64,000 nt of DNA from Streptomyces harbinensis (GTDB taxonomy: Bacteria > Actinomycetota > Actinomycetes > Streptomycetales > Streptomycetaceae): positions 62,001-126,000 of the forward strand of contig NZ_FPAB01000011.1 in assembly GCF_900116145.1 (NCBI RefSeq), written 5' to 3'. Made by a program: the position numbers and the translations under genes. Under the pieces are notes generated by a model. The model was not told the origin of the DNA and did not search any database. It was given only the letters and a program-made list of their open reading frames with translations. Below, one piece after another: positions 59,525 through 64,000 of the stretch (position 1 is the stretch's first letter; each line of letters starts with the position of its first letter).

Positions 59525-60550
59525 ATGCGTATCGGAGTTCTCACCGCGGGCGGTGACTGCCCTGGCCTCAACGCCGTGATCCGCTCGGTCGTCCACCGGG
59601 CCGTCGTCGATCGCGGCGACCAGGTGATCGGGTTCGAGGACGGCTTCAAGGGCCTGCTGGAAGGCCGCTACCGCGAACTCGACATCAACGCCGTCTCCGG
59701 CATCCTCGCCCGCGGCGGCACCATCCTCGGCTCCAGCCGGCTGGAGCGGGCCCGGCTGCGCGAGGCGTGCGACAACGCCGAGGCGTTCCGGCACAAGCTC
59801 GGCCTCGACGCCCTGATCCCGATCGGCGGCGAGGGCACCCTGACCGCAGCGCGGATGCTCGCGGAGGCCGGCATCCCGGTGGTCGGCGTCCCCAAGACGA
59901 TCGACAACGACATCTCCGCCACCGACCGTACGTTCGGTTTCGACACGGCGGTCGGTGTCGCCACCGAGGCCATAGACCGGCTCAAGACCACGGCCGAATC
60001 GCACCAGCGGGTGATGGTGGTCGAGGTCATGGGCCGGCACGCGGGCTGGATCGCCCTGGAGTCCGGGATGGCGGGTGGAGCGCACGGTATCTGTATTCCA
60101 GAGCGCCCCTTCCAGGTCGATGATCTGTGCAAAATGGTCGAAGAACGTTTCGCTCGCGGCAAGAAGTTCGCCGTGATCTGCGTCGCCGAGGGCGCCCGCC
60201 CCGCCGAGGGCTCCATGCCGTACGAGAAGGGCGAGATCGACCCGTACGGCCACGAGCGGTTCGCCGGCATCGGCAACCGGCTGGCGTCCGAGCTGGAACA
60301 GCGGCTCGGCAAGGAGGCCCGCCCGGTCATCCTCGGCCACATCCAGCGCGGCGGCACCCCCACCGCGTACGACCGGGTGCTCGCCACCCGCTTCGGCTGG
60401 CACGCCGTGGAGGCGGCCCACCGGGGCGAGTTCGGCAAGATGACGGCGCTGCGCGGCACCGAGATCGTGATGGCCCCGCTGGCGAGCGCCACCGCCGACC
60501 TCAAGCGGGTGCCGCAGTTCCGGATGGACGAGACCGAAGCGGTGTTCTGA
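59525..60550 (+). CDS. pfkA: ATP-type 6-phosphofructokinase
   Basis: 341 residues. GGDCPGLNAVIRS nucleotide loop, GGEGTLTAARML (Gly at the position that is Asp in PPi-dependent enzymes, hence ATP-using), PKTIDNDISATD active-site loop, MGRHAGWIALESG and GHIQRGGTPTAYDR. It commits fructose-6-phosphate to glycolysis. AGAGGAGAG precedes ATG 59525. It is divergent from pta-ackA-pyk, so the locus groups a glycolytic entry enzyme with the exit enzymes. Confidence 0.95.
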   Translation: MRIGVLTAGGDCPGLNAVIRSVVHRAVVDRGDQVIGFEDGFKGLLEGRYRELDINAVSGILARGGTILGSSRLERARLREACDNAEAFRHKLGLDALIPIGGEGTLTAARMLAEAGIPVVGVPKTIDNDISATDRTFGFDTAVGVATEAIDRLKTTAESHQRVMVVEVMGRHAGWIALESGMAGGAHGICIPERPFQVDDLCKMVEERFARGKKFAVICVAEGARPAEGSMPYEKGEIDPYGHERFAGIGNRLASELEQRLGKEARPVILGHIQRGGTPTAYDRVLATRFGWHAVEAAHRGEFGKMTALRGTEIVMAPLASATADLKRVPQFRMDETEAVF

Positions 60551-60559
60551 GCCCGCCAC

Positions 60560-60592
60560 CACCGCCGGGGCCCGGACCGGGCCCCGGCGGTG
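60560..60592 (+). terminator. pfkA terminator hairpin
   Basis: Perfect 16-bp complementarity (arms 60560-60575 and 60577-60592; CACCGCCGGGGCCCGG) beginning nine bases after the stop. There is no U-run. Confidence 0.85.
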
Positions 60593-60679
60593 CTGTCCCG
60601 CCAAAGGGTGGGAAAGCGGGGAAAAGCAGGACAAGGAGCGGTGTTGTCATGGGCGGCTGCCGCCCTAGCGTGACCGACC

Positions 60680-62245
60680 ATGCATCTCATATCACTGTGG
60701 AAGCGGACGGTCGCGGCAGGAGCGGGGGTCGCCGCGGGCGCCGCCCTCCTCACCGGGCCCGCCGCCGCGACGGACCGGTTACCGGGACCGGCGGCCTACC
60801 ACGAACAGACGCTGGAATGGACCGACTGCGGCGCGGTCGGCGCCGACCCCGCGACCGTCCCCGAGCCGTACCGGACGGCCGCGGCCGGCCTCGCGGACGA
60901 GACGGCCGGCATCGAATGCGCGCCGCTCACCGTCCCGCTCGACTACACCGACCCCGGCGGCGAGACCCTCACCCTCGCCCTCTCCCGCATCCGCGCCACC
61001 GACCCCGACCGGCGCACCGGCGTCCTGCTGTCCAACCCCGGCGGCCCCGGCGGCTCCGGCCTGGCCATGCCCCTGCTCCTCCAGGAGTTCATGGGCGAGG
61101 CGGCCGGCCGCTTCGACCTCATCGGCTTCGACCCCCGCCTCACCGGCGCCAGCACCCCGCTCGACTGCCGCTGGCCGGTCGGCTCCGGCGTCCGCTCCTC
61201 CGGCCCCGACGTGATCAGCTACCTGCACGCCGCCGCCTTCCAGCGCGACCTCGCCGAACGCTGCCGCACCCACGCCGGTGACGTCCTCCCGTACGTCACC
61301 ACCCGCAACACCGCCCGGGACATGGACGTCATCCGCGCGGTGCTCGGCGAGGACCGCATCTCCTACCTCGGGTACTCCTACGGCAGCTACCTCGGCGAGG
61401 TCTACACCCAGCTCTTCCCCGGCCGCACCGACCGCGTCGTCCTGGACGGCGTCATCCACCCCGACCGGTACACCCCGAACCTGATGGCCGGCGCCGAACG
61501 CGCGGGCGAGGACGCCCTGCGCGCCTGGGCCGACTGGACCGCGGAACGGCACGACGAGCACGGCCTCGGCGCCGACCGCGCCGCGGTACTCGCCGGCGTC
61601 GACCGGGTGATCGCCGCGTCCCAGCGCGCCCCGCTGCGGATCGGCGACCACACCCTGGACCGGTACACCGTCCCGCTCCTTCTCTTCAGCAGCCTCGCCA
61701 CCGCGGGCGACGCGGACCGCGCCTGGCTGGCCGACTTCACCGGCCTCCTGCTGCGGGCCGCCGACGGCGAGCACGTCGAACCGGACGCGGACCTCGCCCT
61801 GCGACTGGAGTTCGTCACCACCGGACTCGGTTCGACCTACGCCAGCGGCCAGATCGCCGTCCTGTGCGGCGACGCCGCCGAACGGCGCGGCATCGCCGAC
61901 TACTGGCTCGACATCCGGCGCGAGGCCGCCCACCACCCGTTCGTGGCACCCGTCACCCGCAACATCACGCCGTGTGAGTTCTGGGACCCGCCGGCCGAGG
62001 CACCCACCGTGCTGGACAACGACATCCCGGCCCTGCTGGTCGCCGCCACCGGCGACACCCGTGTCGCGTACGAGGGGACGGCGGAGATGCGGCGGGATTG
62101 GCCCTCCTCCCGGCTCGTCACCCTCCACGACGTACCGCACCACGCGGTGTACGGGTTCTACGGCAACACGTGCGTCGACGACCTGGTCAACGACTACCTG
62201 CGCACCGGCGTGCTGCCGCGGCACGACGTGAGCTGCACCGAGTAG
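60680..62245 (+). CDS. Secreted alpha/beta-hydrolase, tripeptidyl aminopeptidase-like (S33)
   Basis: 521 residues. Signal peptide (1-30, TVAAGAGVAAGAALLTGPAAA), then an alpha/beta-hydrolase with oxyanion segment NPGGPGGSG, nucleophile Ser233 in GYSYGS, Asp in VAATGDTRVAYEG and His in VPHHAVYG, plus the C-terminal TAP-like domain with Cys pairs. This matches mycelium-associated Streptomyces tripeptidyl aminopeptidases (SlpD/SlpE/Tap type), which trim N-terminal tripeptides outside the cell. It is a single gene between two strong hairpins. Confidence 0.92.
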   Translation: MHLISLWKRTVAAGAGVAAGAALLTGPAAATDRLPGPAAYHEQTLEWTDCGAVGADPATVPEPYRTAAAGLADETAGIECAPLTVPLDYTDPGGETLTLALSRIRATDPDRRTGVLLSNPGGPGGSGLAMPLLLQEFMGEAAGRFDLIGFDPRLTGASTPLDCRWPVGSGVRSSGPDVISYLHAAAFQRDLAERCRTHAGDVLPYVTTRNTARDMDVIRAVLGEDRISYLGYSYGSYLGEVYTQLFPGRTDRVVLDGVIHPDRYTPNLMAGAERAGEDALRAWADWTAERHDEHGLGADRAAVLAGVDRVIAASQRAPLRIGDHTLDRYTVPLLLFSSLATAGDADRAWLADFTGLLLRAADGEHVEPDADLALRLEFVTTGLGSTYASGQIAVLCGDAAERRGIADYWLDIRREAAHHPFVAPVTRNITPCEFWDPPAEAPTVLDNDIPALLVAATGDTRVAYEGTAEMRRDWPSSRLVTLHDVPHHAVYGFYGNTCVDDLVNDYLRTGVLPRHDVSCTE

Positions 62246-62258
62246 GTGTGTTGTTCCG

Positions 62259-62293
62259 GCCCGGTCGGGCGCTCTCAGAGCGCCCGACCGGGC
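62259..62293. terminator. Bidirectional hairpin overlapping a stop codon
   Basis: Perfect 17-bp stem (62259-62275 and 62277-62293; arm GCCCGGTCGGGCGCTCT) between the protease gene and the converging XRE gene. The last codons of the XRE gene form the right arm. Confidence 0.85.
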
Positions 62294-63138
62294 GCGGACA
62301 ACGCCTCGACGGCGTTCTCGATCAACTGCCGGGCGGCCTCCCCGTGCACGGCGAGATCGGCGAGGGCGGCGAAGGTACGCGCGTAGGCGGCGACCTCGTT
62401 CGGCTGCGTGACGGTGAGATAGGCGGCGACCAGCTCGACATTGACCTGGTCGTCGTCGAACAACCAGAAACTCTCGACAGGCCACATGCCGGTACGGTCC
62501 GCGTCCAGCGGAATCACTCCCAGGCTGAGGTTCGGAAGCTTCGCCAACCGCAGCAGGTTGCCCAGCAACTCCGCCATGTCCTCGCGTTTGCCGATGCGGT
62601 TCCGGAGAACGCTCTCCTCCAGCAGGAAAGCAAAGCGCCGAGGCCCCTCATAAAGCAGGCGTTGCTTGTCCATGCGTACCTGAACAGCCGCTTCAAGGTC
62701 ATCGATGGGCACCCGGCGGTCCTTGATCGACCTCAGCACAGCCCCGGTGTAAGCACGGGTCTGGAGCAGACCGGGAAAGACCGCGGACGCATAGGTGCGA
62801 AAGTGCCGGGTCCGTTCCCAGACCGGCAGCACCGACTCCTGCGCCCGACGCAGTCCAGAACGCTCCATCCGCTGCCATTCCACATATGCGCCTTGAATGT
62901 TGCGCGCGGTGGCGATGAGATCCGCAGCGAGATCCGTGGCGTCACAATGCCGGGTCCAAGTGCGCAGATCGCTGTCGGAGGGCAGGGTCCGGCCATTTTC
63001 GAGACGGCTGCACTTCGACTCATGCCAACCGGCCCGAGCGGCCAGCTCGCGAGCGGTGAGACCGGCGTCCTTCCGGATCTCGCGCAACCGCTGAGCCAGT
63101 GCTGCTCGGGCCTGCTGAGTGTTCGACGATGAAATCAC
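62275..63138 (-). CDS. XRE regulator with DUF5753
   Basis: 287 residues from GTG 63138. The XRE HTH (about 12-65) contains LREIRKDAGLTARELAARAG followed by WHESKCSRLENG. The DUF5753 domain (about 90-280) contains RTYASAVFPGLLQTRAYTGAVL. It is the third gene of an operon with DUF6879 and a small protein, a second WhiJ-type regulatory set in the window (the first is at 20053-22131). Only four bases separate it from the DUF6879 stop. Confidence 0.92.
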   Translation of the reverse strand: MISSSNTQQARAALAQRLREIRKDAGLTARELAARAGWHESKCSRLENGRTLPSDSDLRTWTRHCDATDLAADLIATARNIQGAYVEWQRMERSGLRRAQESVLPVWERTRHFRTYASAVFPGLLQTRAYTGAVLRSIKDRRVPIDDLEAAVQVRMDKQRLLYEGPRRFAFLLEESVLRNRIGKREDMAELLGNLLRLAKLPNLSLGVIPLDADRTGMWPVESFWLFDDDQVNVELVAAYLTVTQPNEVAAYARTFAALADLAVHGEAARQLIENAVEALSAPGRAL

Positions 63139-63142
63139 CAGG

Positions 63143-63655
63143 TCAGTCTGGCTGATACTCCTCGTGCGGTGTGGCCCGCTCCCACACGGTGGCGAAGGCG
63201 GAGGCGCACAGCTTGATGGTGTCGGGGTCGGTGACGATCTCCTTGCCCGTCATGTCGCCATCTCCACTGAAGTGGTTGATGAGCAGTCTGACCCCGTCGA
63301 TCAGCCAGAAGTCATTCCCCGGCAGTGCGATGCCGGTTGCCTGCCTGCGCGGCAGCCAGCGCACTTCCTCACCGGCCGCGATGTTCAGTGGACTGGTGAG
63401 TTCGTGCTCGTACCGGATGTAGCGGGAGATCGGCTCGGAGATGATCCGGGCCCGGTGCACCTCCACACCACGGGACACGGTGGTGGAGATCAGGTTCTTC
63501 CACCACGACCACCGAGGATCGCTTCCATTGAACGCACCTCCCGAAGCCCATGCCCTGTAGTTTTCATCCAGCATGTAGCCGTCGCGCATCTCCAGGTGAT
63601 ACGCGCTGTGCTGAGCGCTGTTCAGCAGCTCGTCGAACGAGAGGTCAGCGGCCAT
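63143..63655 (-). CDS. DUF6879 family protein
   Basis: 170 residues with the family features FDELLNSAQHSAYHLEMRDGY then RGVEVHRARIISEPISRYIRYEH and GNDFWLIDG. DUF6879 proteins are consistently encoded before WhiJ-like XRE regulators; molecular role unknown, possibly a modulator analogous to DUF397. It overlaps the preceding small gene by 11 bases. Confidence 0.9.
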   Translation of the reverse strand: MAADLSFDELLNSAQHSAYHLEMRDGYMLDENYRAWASGGAFNGSDPRWSWWKNLISTTVSRGVEVHRARIISEPISRYIRYEHELTSPLNIAAGEEVRWLPRRQATGIALPGNDFWLIDGVRLLINHFSGDGDMTGKEIVTDPDTIKLCASAFATVWERATPHEEYQPD

Positions 63656-63860
63656 TGGCCACCTCCGGGAAGAACTGCATCATGCGCTTCGGGAACTCGA
63701 TCACCGTCTCGTGACCGGGGATGTCGAGTTGCGCCAGTCGGCTGGCATCCGTGACCCGCCAGCCCTGAAGGATGTAGTTCCCACTCTCCTCGTCCAGATA
63801 GATCGTGGGCGAGCCGCCGTCGGGGCTCTTCGGATCCTTGCCCAACTTGATCAACGCCAT
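63645..63860 (-). CDS. Small hypothetical protein, first gene of the XRE/DUF6879 operon
   Basis: 71 residues starting MALIKLGKDPKSPDGGSPTIY. A compact beta-rich protein (SPTIYLDEESGNYILQGWRV) with a C-terminal helix (IEFPKRMMQFF). Small proteins of this type commonly open DUF6879 operons. Function unknown. GGGAGG lies just upstream of the ATG at 63860, and its 3' end overlaps DUF6879, indicating translational coupling. No gene was recognised from 63861 to the window end. Confidence 0.8.
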   Translation of the reverse strand: MALIKLGKDPKSPDGGSPTIYLDEESGNYILQGWRVTDASRLAQLDIPGHETVIEFPKRMMQFFPEVANGR

Positions 63861-64000
63861 GCTTCCTCCCTTGCGCCGGGTGACGACTGGTAGCCACGAT
63901 CTTGCACTCAGTCATCAGCGGGCCGCCATCGGCTTGCACGGACTTCTACATGTTCCCCGGGTCGTTCGGGCAGGGCATGGTCCGGCCCGCCGCCGACTTG

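Noticed and set aside
63950..64000. Open plus-strand frame running off the right edge (MFPGSFGQGMVRPAADL)
   Set aside because: Only 17 codons are visible, with no Shine-Dalgarno and no recognisable motif; cannot be supported as a gene start.
1..64000. Search by eye for tRNA, rRNA, riboswitch and intact insertion sequences
   Set aside because: No cloverleaf-like segments with a TTCGA T-loop in context, no rRNA sequence and no complete transposase with paired ends were recognised; a covariance-model scan would be needed to exclude small RNAs.

Overview
The window is high-GC DNA with short intergenic gaps, many ATGA/GTGA start-stop overlaps, GTG starts and strong GC hairpin terminators. The adjacent filP and scy genes (polarity cytoskeleton), a WhiJ-type XRE/DUF397 set and DUF6230/DUF6114 proteins place it in Streptomyces or a very close relative. 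The conserved backbone follows the order I recall for the SCO5396-SCO5426 region of the S. coelicolor chromosome; this is recollection, not a search result.

Left backbone (1-8.8 kb): the start of an ABC ATPase, then filP, scy and methylmalonyl-CoA epimerase on the minus strand. Divergent from them is a translationally coupled run of acetyl-CoA acetyltransferase, meaB and a creatinase-like M24 hydrolase. Epimerase and MeaB belong to B12-dependent acyl-CoA metabolism, as does icmA at 44.7 kb.

Accessory region A (8.8-34 kb): single genes and regulator/target pairs. These include PfpI/GlxA, a pentapeptide-repeat protein, TetR/NmrA, an aminoglycoside-kinase-like gene with a possible Shine-Dalgarno-sequestering leader, XRE/SDR/NTF2-like, Nudix, a MerR gene with a textbook 19-bp-spacer promoter, a WhiJ-like set, a serine hydrolase, GNAT, a mycothiol-dependent isomerase-like protein, and a VOC/TetR pair with a double operator. 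It also holds a 1486-residue protease-STAND-propeller protein. Remnants of a Tn3-family transposase and an IS5-like transposase, and a decayed partial copy of the TetR gene on the far side of the STAND gene, show that this region has been rearranged.

Middle backbone (34-46.4 kb): an F420-type nitroreductase fused to hemerythrin; an acidic PepSY protein divergent from a two-component system whose sensor carries 19 consecutive Asp; FemX and MurJ (cell wall); an ECF sigma factor with its anti-sigma-like partner; two MarR/DUF3817 modules; and icmA (isobutyryl-CoA mutase large subunit) behind a palindromic operator.

Terpenoid island (46.4-50 kb): cytochrome P450 and a squalene/phytoene-synthase-like protein on the minus strand, divergent from a class I terpene synthase.

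Right backbone (50-64 kb): thioredoxin-TPR protein; a DUF6230-DUF6114-secreted repeat protein operon; pta-ackA-pyk (acetate node and lower glycolysis) divergent from pfkA across a nested palindrome; a secreted tripeptidyl-aminopeptidase-like protease; and a second XRE/DUF6879 regulatory set. No tRNA, rRNA, CRISPR array or intact mobile element was recognised.
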